Origin: an uncultured Eubacteriales bacterium
Lineage (GTDB): Bacteria; Bacillota; Clostridia; TANB77; CAG-508
Direction of reading: 5' to 3'
Length of the DNA: 64,000 nt
Assembly (NCBI GenBank): GCA_902492015.1
Contig: CABUJR010000001.1
Location: 1-64,000, forward strand
In this document: piece by piece, positions 37,901 through 45,441 of the stretch
Position numbering within the stretch: the stretch's first letter is position 1
How the letters are laid out: each line of letters starts with the position of its first letter
The notes under the pieces: generated by a model
The model's database searches: none
Seen by the model: only the letters and a program-made list of their open reading frames with translations
What the model was told of the DNA's origin: nothing
Translations under genes and position numbers: made by a program

Positions 37901-39383
37901 ATATTTCCGTTAATTTTTGCTTTTGGTTATCATTTAGTTCACTATTATTTATTAAGTTCTTATTTGGATTTTGTGGCAAAATATTTCTAGTTTCTTCTTT
38001 TGAAAATTGGCTAGCCATATTTTCAATTTTAGAATCAACTTTTTTTTGAACATCAGTATTTTTGTATAAATCTTGTGAATTAAATCCAAAACTATCTACT
38101 AATATTTTTTCTATATCTAATTCTTCTTGATCATTTATTTCTTTTAATGCATCTTTTACTTCTTTTTGAGTAATTTGTTCTTTATTCTCCATTTTAATAA
38201 CTAAATTAACAGATTTTCCTAATCCTGCTGAAACTCCACCCATCAATATAGAAGTTAATGCCCCATTAATTCCACTTTCAAGCATTCTTTCTCCCATATT
38301 ATTCCAATCAGCTTTATCTTTTCCACCTGTAATACTCATTACTGTTTCTTGTAATGGCTCCATTATAGCCTCTTCAAAAAAGTTTTCTCCTATATCAAGA
38401 CCTAATGCTTTTAAGCCTGCTACTGTTCCATCTTTTGAAATTGCTTTTCCTACTCCTGTTGTTAATTTGCCACCTATCCATTCAGTACCACTTTCTAAGC
38501 TTCCCATAATAGTTCCATATAACATTGCATCTTTATCATTTAAGCCTTTTGCCTTTGCATCTCTTGTATAATCTCCTCCAGCTGATGTTTGCCAAAAACT
38601 CATTCCTAATGCTGGGTTAACAGCACTCAATCCCATACCAGTTACTGATTGTGCAATACTAGGCGTTAATTCGGCAATTTTCTTTGCTATAGGATTTTTA
38701 GTATTTTCTATATTCTGCTGTATTTTTTCTTCATCTTTTTGTATACTTTTATCTAAACCAGTTAATATTGAACTATTATATGAATTTATTTTTATCCCAT
38801 TAACATCTTTCGAAGATTTTACGTAAGGATTATTCGCCATATACTCATCAAATTTTCCGGTTCTCATAGCTTCATTTTGTTCTTGTTTATCTCTTAACAT
38901 AGATACATTTTGTTGTATTCTTTTATATTCTGGATTATTTTCTTCTGAAGCATTTTGAATATAATATAAAGAAGATTTTCCAGCCTTTTTTGTTCCTAAA
39001 ATATAGTTTTCACCTACATTTTTAGCATCATCAGAAATATTACTTTCTTTTTGATTATCATTTAAAATATTTTTTATATTTATTCCAGCACCTACATAAT
39101 TCTTTGTAATTAGATTAGTTGCTATCTTTCCTGTATTAGCTAATGTTTTCATTATGTTTTGAGAATCCATTATATTTTTGGCTCTTGCTTGTATTCTGTC
39201 CCATATCCCTTGACTTGTATTATCTACAGAACTACTTTTTTTGTATAATTGATCTACTTGTGTTTTTACATTACTATTTGAACTACTTGATTTTTTTAAT
39301 GGTTCATCTGTATATGCACTTACATTCTCAATTCCTTGAGCATGCTCTCTCATTATTTCTGCTAATGTCTTTTTTCTCATCAT
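31935..39383 (-). CDS. Giant polyvalent virion/ejection protein (zincin + ADP-ribosyltransferase-like + LPD38-like)
   Basis: A 2482-residue protein, by far the largest in the window. Visible parts in order: coiled-coil and hydrophobic-patch N-terminal third (to about 620); a zincin-like motif NTIHETFHDMAG at about 666-677 (HExxH); polyvalent-linker domains at about 780-950; an ADP-ribosyltransferase-like domain at about 1080-1190 with AYRGTS, GLGLYTTLDKKYASKYG and LGYDGLMIGSG; then a long LPD38-like helical region, about 1450-2200, containing FAFNNPIKDLQDAVFNTKYS. Such multi-domain proteins are packaged in phage heads and ejected with DNA. The second of two adjacent ATGs (39380) is better spaced from GGAGG. 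It follows the tail/assembly genes. Confidence 0.8.
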   Translation of the reverse strand: MMRKKTLAEIMREHAQGIENVSAYTDEPLKKSSSSNSNVKTQVDQLYKKSSSVDNTSQGIWDRIQARAKNIMDSQNIMKTLANTGKIATNLITKNYVGAGINIKNILNDNQKESNISDDAKNVGENYILGTKKAGKSSLYYIQNASEENNPEYKRIQQNVSMLRDKQEQNEAMRTGKFDEYMANNPYVKSSKDVNGIKINSYNSSILTGLDKSIQKDEEKIQQNIENTKNPIAKKIAELTPSIAQSVTGMGLSAVNPALGMSFWQTSAGGDYTRDAKAKGLNDKDAMLYGTIMGSLESGTEWIGGKLTTGVGKAISKDGTVAGLKALGLDIGENFFEEAIMEPLQETVMSITGGKDKADWNNMGERMLESGINGALTSILMGGVSAGLGKSVNLVIKMENKEQITQKEVKDALKEINDQEELDIEKILVDSFGFNSQDLYKNTDVQKKVDSKIENMASQFSKEETRNILPQNPNKNLINNSELNDNQKQKLTEISEKYNLGEKDVQNLIDNTLNGKYEENQVTRLPNNDLLKNNQQTTLIGDKSSQNQLSSKLAENSQNAIELTEENRQKLENTLKKEKYVNNERAKQFFESAVNNDLDLANEKIEALFDLPDKRGVQTKFDTEIFKDSNGNVRNNINALYITDREGNRSILYNPKAIDESVVEKNTIHETFHDMAGTQEANEIIDFVYNRMKEDTDFQNSFNELKEAYANVKDNAGNILYNTKSVEFENMIKEEAVADYLGTNLGNQEYINELVNGKESRNIAQKIYDAIVKFFDKVKGYKSEEAFLRGLKDKFEKAFNAEYTNQGENNRYSILINSKNQKYVKADRQVIKGNNPREWQKQTRNYINEKIRKGQDVKVITDNGEVLTITRDTAGKAQFRNEVLRADGTKTTLSNEELITKLTAETHIDELAQISTKINKLPVPDNKKHKFAKDGFDYRRAYFEDFDGQYYRITMSVGKNGNINTIYNIGRLDNLSKKNRSKSSVTAQRPLSQKTNKEDLSSINSIPQSKEKGNTTTKYSIQKNKNNAGLENNSSSFSLPQNENVLVNTKGKKIDISNLQETAQMKVNTYNRKYNKENITAYRGTSENTGNNGAFYGLGLYTTLDKKYASKYGDVEIVDNSLLPDNPIKFKTQNDFEIWKQDLASQLGIRYSELEGSDYGIEKYITKLGYDGLMIGSGKDTDLISFKESIQKNKKLSQNKLGSWESFLERNKINKGTTTTLGELRLPEAKRNLPAVKEIQFQDTVNNAKYIPKEVKTELLSELEGVEKNNKTLKEFKQVVTDMENTYKEIDNDLLKKQTYNSGNKEIYQSYLKATNKYDTKAINNALNIVKPNSQGRRTKEQWINVAKQIGTEISNKSNKEIQEIAFRSWQDLRPNSKENLNRQGKKYVDFNSDTWVNTIYEQVEQSRMRFSITKDNNNVILPGPKKIEINRKELPSDPNIYDDENIRAFKYATDNIDNIEEYSDYAPPDPPDVDTKKYISKKRTKEKLKPREVLDSLTQSFVNKGHYIDKLAKETGNKNLTYKYDRTLSTFNEAQYSIGEEQVNSKGEIVGESLLDIFKPVEEAKLSEDFEDYLLNKHNIARTAVGKSIYGDDVSAPQNKKKVEQYEKKYPQFKEWAEKVSKYNQNTLRDMVDTGMITENTYKNLRLLYGDYIPTYRDIIEERTIADDGNIGNNVLGKATKSNLKILSPKESMAEQTLAVKKAIRMNELGKELYKTLGKGSQVFEGIEFDTGAIQTLGGEVIEKAQDGTNTFTIFIDGKMTQFKISDELYSAFSKDTLQARIKNNKGLNALLTPVEKLSKAQRNLLTTYSIGFAFNNPIKDLQDAVFNTKYSVARFGKNYVKALYQRATKGEYYKQYIRNGGAGNTYFEYDKGLLPQKSLKLKKIVEKVQTMNEILEMTPRLAEYISTIEKGGSIDEAMYNASEITTNFKRGGDITKAINKYGANFLNASVQGLDKQIRNITGQNGIKGYANLLTRTAILGVLPSVINHLLLDDDEDYQDLPDYIKDSYYLLPSSEEKGKFIRIPKGRVLATIGTTARNILEFAEGEKDIEKTVTGSIGGILNNLAPNNPMADNLAAPMLQAKNNKAWYGGEIEGSRLQLLPIAERTDEKTDELSNKISNLLQSNDLTKYIADKLGISPKKINYVIDQYSGGLGDVLLPMATPYAETNILEDKFTTLSILKNKNVETFYTALKNAELSNNSEYATDTDKLEYKYLSGISKDVGELYGEKREIQNSKLSDKEKKEQTKEIQSKINNIVKEALNTLESAKITNSTANFNGIQYYKDEEDEWKAIKEEDIPKGLSTETYADYKNKLAEATEEKKRRENDEDATLKTREKNSLLKSATYTDKEKKEIYSNILGKNDDDYKYLSKLEDINIEGYLDYKTQEIKADDDPESDIVGKTISGSKKENLIEYLNSNDELSNLDKIYILGKSYKLDSSQRAYIQKIVDNSDLTAEEKKEFYKNLSSSNIEELKDGTIRWKK

Positions 39384-39389
39384 TTCCTC

Positions 39390-40164
39390 CTATTTTCCAG
39401 AAGTTCTCTGATTGAAATCTAATGGTTCTTCCAATAGTGGTTTTTTCTTAGTTGTTTCTTGTTTTTCTGAATTATTAGTATCGTTAGATTTTAAAACTAA
39501 ACTACTACCTTTTGAACTGCTTGAGCTTTTCTTACTGCTCGATTTTCTTCCACTTGAACTAGATTTACCTGGAAGATTGCGCTAGGGATAACGCATACTC
39601 CTTTTCCCAATTGCTTTGGCTTTGTTGCATTTGTTGTACTTGTAATTGATATGATTTTTCCCATTGTTCATCTGCCACAGCATCCCTATATTTTTGGTAT
39701 CTTAAACTATAATTTTGTAGTAATAAATTTATTTTTTGTTCAAACATTTGAACAGCATTTTGGGCTTTTTGAATATCTGCATTTTGATATGCCTCATTCA
39801 TCTGCAGGTCTATTTCTGCTTTTAGCTCATTATTTTTATTCATTACTTCTGTTACATTAGATTGATATTGATTATATAAGCTTACTTTTGAACTTTCTGC
39901 ATAACCAGTATTACCTAAGCCTTGAGCTACTAATTGTTCTTGATTTACTCCAAATTGCTGACTTTGTTTTTTATAATTTGTATATAATCCACTTGCTTCT
40001 TTTTTCGCTTCTTTTTCTTGTTCCTCTTTTTGTTTTTCAAGTCTAGTTGTAGTTTGCTGAAGAGATGTATTTACGATTTTGTCATTTAATTTTTGTTGTT
40101 CGTCAAGCATTGAATTTTGCTTTTCTTCTAATCTATCTATATCAGAATAATCTACGTTTGGCAT
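39390..40164 (-). pseudogene. Coiled-coil internal virion/tail protein, frameshifted near its C-terminus
   Basis: The intact frame (39565-40164, 199 aa) is Gln/Glu/Lys-rich coiled coil, in the position where podoviruses encode small ejection proteins. Its stop comes right after SLAQSSR. Removing one C (G on the plus strand at 39571-39572) lets the frame run on for 58 more codons as a Ser/Lys-rich tail beginning GKSSSSGRKSSSKKSSS, stopping at 39390-39392 just before the ribosome binding site of the giant gene. The restored protein is 257 residues. The full extent is listed; the break may be real or a sequencing error. Confidence 0.65.
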
Positions 40165-40181
40165 ATATTACTCCTTTCTTA

Positions 40182-40820
40182 TTATGAAACTCTTGTCCAT
40201 AAAGCATGTACTTCACTAAGTGGTTTATTGTCTATAGGTTTATCACTACCACCAGACTTTACTGTTATACCTGTTTTAGCAGTATTAGATCTAAAAACCG
40301 CATTTCCTGAATTTCCATCTGGAACTGTTGTACCAACTTGTCCTCCACCTTGTCTATTATCCTTAATATCGTGATAATGTCCTGGATCTGTAACTGAAAG
40401 ACTATAATCAGGTAAATTCTCCTTAGTAATTTTTATTGTTTTACTTCCTATAGTTTCTCCTACTGTACCAAAAACATTATCATCTGCTTTATAACCTGAT
40501 ATATATTTTCCTTCTGCTGTTCTTTGCCATACAAAACCGCAGAAATCGGAATGATCCTTATCGTCTTTAAATAATACTGTCGAACCTATCGGAAATGCTT
40601 CTTCTAGTGTTTCTTTTTTTAGTTTTTCTTTTATTCCTGTAATCTCTTCGTCTAAAACTTTATTTAAACTTTTTACTAATGTTTGATTTATATACTCTTT
40701 AATTAAATTTGCAGGTTTGTCCCATTCCTTTTTTAGCTCTTGTGCAGGCAAAGGTGGTTGGTCTGGTAAACTTTGATGTATATTAAGATTTTCTGTTAAT
40801 TCTGGTATATTTATACTCAT
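40182..40820 (-). CDS. Tail-tip protein with gp10/collar-like C-terminal domain
   Basis: A 212-residue protein: an N-terminal helical attachment part with Pro-rich QPPLPAQELKKEW, then AFPIGSTVLFKD, FVWQRTAEGKYISGY, a His-rich GHYHD turn, and a final LWTRVS. The last domain is shared with the 166-residue tail-tip protein at 30485-30985. It sits directly downstream of the tail hub gene. Likely a receptor-binding or tail-closing part. Confidence 0.7.
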   Translation of the reverse strand: MSINIPELTENLNIHQSLPDQPPLPAQELKKEWDKPANLIKEYINQTLVKSLNKVLDEEITGIKEKLKKETLEEAFPIGSTVLFKDDKDHSDFCGFVWQRTAEGKYISGYKADDNVFGTVGETIGSKTIKITKENLPDYSLSVTDPGHYHDIKDNRQGGGQVGTTVPDGNSGNAVFRSNTAKTGITVKSGGSDKPIDNKPLSEVHALWTRVS

Positions 40821-40823
40821 TTT

Positions 40824-42620
40824 TTAACTCCTTTTCACAAAACTTCCTAAGAAAGCTTCTAATACACAACTATATATACCAAAAGGTTTATCTTTTTCTG
40901 TACTAGAAAACTTTAATTGGTAATCTATTATTTTTTTTATTTTTATTTTAAAAGCTATGTATGAATTATCACCTGTATTATAAGAAAAATTAGAATAATC
41001 CATATTAGCATAATTAAAACCATTAGAACTTACTTCTTTTAGTAATTTCCAATCTGCTTTATTTGTTTTTACTTCTATTTTAATTTTTGAGTTAGGTAAA
41101 TTTTTAGTTTTAACAACAGCACCTCTTTTATTAGTTGTTTTTAAAAACATCATGTATTTAAACACATCTCTTGGTGTTGTCCAATAGCTTTCTATAGCTT
41201 CTCCATTATCATTTGTTCCATCAAAATAAAAAATAGCACCATTTATAGTGCCAAAATATAACTTTCCTTCATATTCTTTTAAAATATTTATATTTTCTTT
41301 TATTTTCCAATAAAACCACTCATATTCATAATTTTTATTATTTCTAAACATATTTCTATTGTCAGCTAAATACATTTCATTATCTATTGCTATAACTAAA
41401 TATCCTTGCCATCTTTCCATAGTTGCATTAGAAAAATTTGTTGCGTTTATCAGTTTATTATCAACTAAAGAAGATTTATGAGATACTGATTGTAGCGAAG
41501 TTACTGAACTAGTTAAACTCTCTAATCCCTCTCTTGATAAAAACACAATCGTATCATCGTAATTCATTCCTTCTGAATAACAACCAATTGAAACATTTCC
41601 TTGTGAACTCGGATAAATTCTTCCATAATCTGCATCAGTATAAGGTGTATGATAAAAAATTGTATCTTTATTTTGATTACTTTCCTTTAGAACCCACAGA
41701 GAATTATTACCAACAATTAAAGCCTTAATAGGGACTTCCGTTCCATCTTCATAATAATCTAAGTCTGAAATATAATATGGAGCATTAACTGATGAATGGA
41801 AAATCGCATTAGGAAAATCCTCATTTCCACTAAAAAATATTCTATTATCAAAAACTTTAGCTATTTTACAATGTTCTATTCTTTCTTTATACCCACTTAC
41901 ATTTTTAGTAAATTTAATTGCAACATTATCTTGCCCTAAAACTTTTGGTTCTTCTGGTGCTGTATTAAATGTTATTAATCCTTTTAATAAATTTACAGAA
42001 TACTCATCATTATTTATTTCAACATCATCTATTGTTACTTTATCAACACTATCTATTTCTGTAGAATCTAAATAATATTCTGTACTTGTTCCATCAGCTA
42101 AAAATGTATTTATTCTTTGTCCTGTTAATAAGTTTACATCTTCATATAAAGTTCCACCACCAGAGGGTTTTCTTCCGATTGTAGTAGTTGGTACATAAGC
42201 TTCATCAGCAACATCTTTTAAATTTTCTCCATCGTATTTTAAGAAATGATCTCCATCATTTATATATAAATCTCCACCAAATAAATACATTTGTGATCTT
42301 TCATTTTTCATATCTGACTTTAATATTGTTGGTGAATTTTCATTTCCAGGAAAGCCTTCCCATGCATATAACTTTTCACCAGCATGGATTATAGCTAAAG
42401 TTTTTTTATAAATAAATATTCCATTTATTTTTTCATTAAAATTTATCAATTCTCTATAACCAGGTCTTGTTTCAATACACATACCTTGAGTGTTTGAATA
42501 ATTCTTCCAAATATTAAGAGCATCAGGACTTCTTTGTAGTGAAACAATTCCAGGATCATTACTAAAATCGACACCTTTAAAATCACTATAATTTCTAGTT
42601 ATTAAATCTCCACTTGCCAT
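40824..42620 (-). CDS. Tail hub / stabilisation protein (P22 gp10-like)
   Basis: A 598-residue protein with a repeated beta-rich pattern (many D/N-G-D turns, for example YLFGGDLYINDGDHFLKYDG near 110) fitting the propeller-like tail hub proteins of P22-type podoviruses. It starts at an ATG overlapping the stop of the upstream connector gene (TAATG). No enzyme motifs. Position between connector and tail-tip genes supports a role in closing the portal channel and holding the tail needle. Confidence 0.65.
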   Translation of the reverse strand: MASGDLITRNYSDFKGVDFSNDPGIVSLQRSPDALNIWKNYSNTQGMCIETRPGYRELINFNEKINGIFIYKKTLAIIHAGEKLYAWEGFPGNENSPTILKSDMKNERSQMYLFGGDLYINDGDHFLKYDGENLKDVADEAYVPTTTIGRKPSGGGTLYEDVNLLTGQRINTFLADGTSTEYYLDSTEIDSVDKVTIDDVEINNDEYSVNLLKGLITFNTAPEEPKVLGQDNVAIKFTKNVSGYKERIEHCKIAKVFDNRIFFSGNEDFPNAIFHSSVNAPYYISDLDYYEDGTEVPIKALIVGNNSLWVLKESNQNKDTIFYHTPYTDADYGRIYPSSQGNVSIGCYSEGMNYDDTIVFLSREGLESLTSSVTSLQSVSHKSSLVDNKLINATNFSNATMERWQGYLVIAIDNEMYLADNRNMFRNNKNYEYEWFYWKIKENINILKEYEGKLYFGTINGAIFYFDGTNDNGEAIESYWTTPRDVFKYMMFLKTTNKRGAVVKTKNLPNSKIKIEVKTNKADWKLLKEVSSNGFNYANMDYSNFSYNTGDNSYIAFKIKIKKIIDYQLKFSSTEKDKPFGIYSCVLEAFLGSFVKRS

Positions 42621-43198
42621 TAAAAAGCTTCTCCTTCATCTATTTCTACCATTATTCCTTTTGTTCTTGTATCAAAGTCTTGTAGTAACCTTTGATACTC
42701 ATTTGCAAAAGCTGTATAATTTGCACTTGGGTCTGTTTTTAAAATATCATCTGCTATTTTATAAGCTAAAAAGAATTGAGCATCTTGTGCTATCTCAAGT
42801 TCAAAATCATCATCAGTTTCATCATTTATTACTTCTGGGTCTATTAAATACTCAACAATATATGTTGCATTAGAATTTTGATTTATATATATTTTTCTTT
42901 CTCCTACAAAGTAATAATCACCTGAAATTAATCTATTATTTTCATCTTGTACTATTATTCTTCTTAGTTGTTTCATGCTAGGCAAATTGTATTCTTTATA
43001 AACGTTTTCTCCAGTATATTCATGGTTGAGATTTTTAGTTTTCTCTATTGGTTTTTTATTTGCCATTGCTTGATATGCAAGTCCCAGTAAAGTTTTAAAT
43101 TTTATGTCTGCATCTTCATCTTCTGTAAATGTTATATTTTCTGGTGCATATTCATCTATTAAAGCTAAAAATTGTTTTTTTACATCATTAACAGTCAT
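42620..43198 (-). CDS. Head-tail connector (P22 gp4-like)
   Basis: A 192-residue helical, acidic protein in the place of the P22 gp4 tail accessory factor, one gene after the first connector. The stretch YQAMANKKPIEKTKN and RRIIVQDENNRLISGDYYFV is compatible with the gp4-type fold, but no single diagnostic motif is present. AAGGA precedes the ATG. Function assigned mainly from synteny. Confidence 0.6.
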   Translation of the reverse strand: MTVNDVKKQFLALIDEYAPENITFTEDEDADIKFKTLLGLAYQAMANKKPIEKTKNLNHEYTGENVYKEYNLPSMKQLRRIIVQDENNRLISGDYYFVGERKIYINQNSNATYIVEYLIDPEVINDETDDDFELEIAQDAQFFLAYKIADDILKTDPSANYTAFANEYQRLLQDFDTRTKGIMVEIDEGEAF

Positions 43199-43204
43199 TT
43201 ATAT

Positions 43205-43591
43205 TTATCCTTTCTCTAGATTATTATCTGAAAAATCTAAACATTTTAAATCTTCTTTTACTTCATCTACTGTTTTAAACTCAATATTGGGAACTATATA
43301 GCCTCTTTTAGGATACCAAATTAATATTTGTCCTTCTTTCAAAACTGTTTTAGTTCTTGTAAAAGTTTCTGTATCAGTTCCATTCAGTTTGTTTTCTATT
43401 TTTATTTCTGTTGTAAAAACAAATCCTTTTATTTTTTGCTTTATAGTTGCTTTATAATTTTCTTCATCTACAATTTCTTCATCTTCTATATCTGTTGAAG
43501 AATTAACTCTTAATCCTAAATATTGTCCATAATGTGGCTTTTCCATAAATCTAACTACTTCTTTTTGTTTCTTTGTCTTATCTATTTCCAT
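43205..43591 (-). CDS. Small head-tail connector/completion protein
   Basis: A 128-residue beta-rich protein between coat and gp4-like genes. It contains GQILIWYPKRGYIVPN, a pattern like short head-completion proteins. The ATG at 43591 is 6 nt after AAGGAG; an open frame extends 18 codons upstream through the tRNA-like minihelix, but that part has no ribosome binding site and looks like leader RNA rather than protein. Confidence 0.55.
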   Translation of the reverse strand: MEIDKTKKQKEVVRFMEKPHYGQYLGLRVNSSTDIEDEEIVDEENYKATIKQKIKGFVFTTEIKIENKLNGTDTETFTRTKTVLKEGQILIWYPKRGYIVPNIEFKTVDEVKEDLKCLDFSDNNLEKG

Positions 43592-43602
43592 AATTACTCC
43601 TT

Positions 43603-43644
43603 TGCATTTTGTGGGAATCGAACCCACATTATCCATAAAATACA
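43603..43644 (-). ncRNA. tRNA-like minihelix (acceptor plus T-arm only)
   Basis: Read on the minus strand: GTATTTT, a 9-nt linker, a perfect T-arm GTGGG-TTCGATT-CCCAC with a canonical T-loop, then AAAATGC and a discriminator-like A. GTATTTT pairs with AAAATGC (7 bp, one G-U), so acceptor and T stems make a 12-bp coaxial stack as in tRNA. D and anticodon arms are absent and no CCA is encoded. It lies between the coat-gene terminator hairpin and the ribosome binding site of the connector gene. It may be a processing signal for RNase P/Z or a tRNA relic. Confidence 0.6.
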
Positions 43645-43649
43645 TGTTT

Positions 43650-43674
43650 AAAAGGGAGATTATCTCTCCCTTTT
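43650..43674 (-). terminator. Hairpin after the coat gene
   Basis: AAAAGGGAGA and its complement form a 10-bp stem with a 5-nt loop, 2 nt past the coat-gene stop. The T-run on the leftward transcript is short (TTTT, partly in the stem), so it may be a partial terminator or an mRNA-stabilising end for the coat transcript. Confidence 0.65.
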
Positions 43675-43676
43675 AT

Positions 43677-44552
43677 TTATCCTTCTCCTGTTCCACTTGA
43701 AACTGTAGATGCTGGTACTGTTTCTGGTAATGCTACTATTTGTTCATTTCTTACTATAGTACATCCACAAACATATAAAGCTTTGAAAATATCTCCAAAA
43801 CCTTTTTCTTTTCTAGTTCTTTCAATTTTATCTACTTGTCCAGCAAAGCCTATTGCTTTACCAGTTCTAACAATATTATATCTTGTTGTACTTTTTACAG
43901 GTAATAAATTTTCGATACAAACTTTTACATTGTTGTATTTTCCAACAGCACCTACTTTAGCAAGTTCAACATTATTAGTTAATGTTTCTGTTAAGTTTTG
44001 TCTCAATGCTGAATACATTTTAGGTGAAAATTCTCCCCATAAATCTTCAACAGGATTTACATTGTTTTCATATAATTTTACACAAGCTTCTTCAACTTTT
44101 GCTGTTGCATTTGTTTTAGAAGGTGTAAATGCCTCTCCTATAACTTCTATCTTTTCATTAGCTTCTTCACTTTCTATACTTGCTAAAATTGTAGAAGCTA
44201 CTTTTTTATCTGCTTCATATTTTAAAAATTTAGCATTTTCTTTACATTGATTTTCCATTACTCCAGGAATAGATTGTGCTTGGTCGACATCATCAAAATA
44301 CATAGCAACATATTTCATTGTGTCAATTTCTAGCAATTTATTATCTCCAGAATAATCTTCGATTGTAATATCTTTCCCTGGTGTGTAATCTCCTACAGTT
44401 GGTTGAATAGAACCAGTAATATGTAATTTATTACCATATTTTATTTCACCTGTGTAAGAATAATCACTATGTGTAAATAATCCTGTTAATAAATCTAATT
44501 CATTTTGAATTGTTTGAGCCCAAAGCTCTTGTTTAAATACTTCTTTTCCCAT
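43677..44552 (-). CDS. Major capsid protein (HK97-fold, P22-type)
   Basis: A 291-residue protein. Position directly after scaffold and before connectors, its length, and features such as DYTPGKDITIEDYSG and the strand-rich body ending with ALYVCGCTIVRNEQIVALPE fit an HK97-fold coat protein. AAAGGA precedes the ATG. No separate maturation protease is encoded nearby, which is consistent with a P22-type, scaffold-driven assembly. Confidence 0.8.
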   Translation of the reverse strand: MGKEVFKQELWAQTIQNELDLLTGLFTHSDYSYTGEIKYGNKLHITGSIQPTVGDYTPGKDITIEDYSGDNKLLEIDTMKYVAMYFDDVDQAQSIPGVMENQCKENAKFLKYEADKKVASTILASIESEEANEKIEVIGEAFTPSKTNATAKVEEACVKLYENNVNPVEDLWGEFSPKMYSALRQNLTETLTNNVELAKVGAVGKYNNVKVCIENLLPVKSTTRYNIVRTGKAIGFAGQVDKIERTRKEKGFGDIFKALYVCGCTIVRNEQIVALPETVPASTVSSGTGEG

Positions 44553-44578
44553 ACTAATCCTTTCTAGGTATTAATTGG

Positions 44579-45382
44579 TTAATTATTAAATAATTTAGAT
44601 CTTGTTTTCATTGCTTTTCGGTATATTGCAGGATCTTGTAAATCTTTTCTAGTTAAAGCATTAAATTCTTCTTCTGTAAAATATTCATTTTCTTCCCTTA
44701 TTTTTTTATCTTTCAAACTTCCCGGATTAAATGGCTTTTTACTAGAATTATTATTTTCTTTAACTTGATTATAAACATCATATATTTCTTTTATCGAAGT
44801 ATCCTCTTTAAATCTCTTAGCAAATTCATTAAAATCTTTATCATTCAATATTTCTTCATCAATACCTGCTTCTTTAATTTCATTTTTTCTTTTTTCTTGA
44901 TTTTTCTTAGATGTTAGATATTTTCCAATTTCCATAAAAGCTGTTTGTTCTCTCGCAGTTCTTTTCTTTATCCCTGCTAATCGATTAGCTTCTTCTACAA
45001 TTGCTTCTTCATCTAACTCTAAAATTTCTTTTGCATCGTATTTACCTAATATTTCATCATCTTTAGAATTTGAAACTTTAGGCCTTTCGACACCATATTG
45101 CTCATAAGATAGATTTAGTAAATCTTCAAGAGTATCTTTCCCTGTTTGCTCTTTTAAAAGATTTATTAATTCATCTTTTTCAGCATCTTTCTGATTTCTT
45201 GTTCTCATTGCATGACTCCATCTTTTGTTAAATTTCTCATCAAAAGATGATTCATATTGTTGTTTCATATCAGATTTCATTTTTTCTACTTCTTCCAAAG
45301 TAAAAGTTTTTTTCTCTTCATTTTTGTTAATCTCTTCGCTAGCATTAGAATTCTCTTGATTAACATTTTCTTTTTCTTCCAT
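44579..45382 (-). CDS. Capsid scaffold protein
   Basis: A 267-residue, very charged, helical protein, with an acidic/Asn-rich start (EEKENVNQENSNASEEINKN) and long Lys/Glu-rich helices, typical of scaffolds that guide coat assembly and then leave. The ATG at 45382 is 7 nt after GGGAG. The frame is open for 33 codons upstream, but those overlap the paired GGGA-loop hairpins and are more likely leader RNA. The next gene downstream is the coat protein. Confidence 0.75.
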   Translation of the reverse strand: MEEKENVNQENSNASEEINKNEEKKTFTLEEVEKMKSDMKQQYESSFDEKFNKRWSHAMRTRNQKDAEKDELINLLKEQTGKDTLEDLLNLSYEQYGVERPKVSNSKDDEILGKYDAKEILELDEEAIVEEANRLAGIKKRTAREQTAFMEIGKYLTSKKNQEKRKNEIKEAGIDEEILNDKDFNEFAKRFKEDTSIKEIYDVYNQVKENNNSSKKPFNPGSLKDKKIREENEYFTEEEFNALTRKDLQDPAIYRKAMKTRSKLFNN

Positions 45383-45393
45383 ATTTTTTCTCC

Positions 45394-45441
45394 CGATTTT
45401 AAGTCTCCCGACTATTAATTCGATTTTAAGTTTCCCAACTT
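45394..45441 (-). promoter_or_regulatory. Two GGGA-loop hairpins upstream of the scaffold start (candidate translational operator)
   Basis: On the minus strand AAGTT-GGGA-AACTT (45428-45441) and AGTC-GGGA-GACT (45402-45413) are tandem hairpins with the same GGGA loop, each followed by TAAAATCG. The closing pair differs by a compensatory change (T-A in one, C-G in the other), as expected if the stem matters. The ribosome binding site itself is GGGAG. Together this looks like an RNA operator for a protein that recognises GGGA, possibly the scaffold protein itself or a CsrA-type regulator. Confidence 0.55.

Noticed and set aside
39384..39564. A separate small gene between the coiled-coil protein and the giant gene
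   Set aside because: The open frame here has no start signal and continues in composition from the upstream protein; a frameshifted extension explains it better.
43603..43644. A complete tRNA gene
   Set aside because: D and anticodon arms are absent between the acceptor and T arms; only 9 nt separate them, so it is a minihelix or relic.
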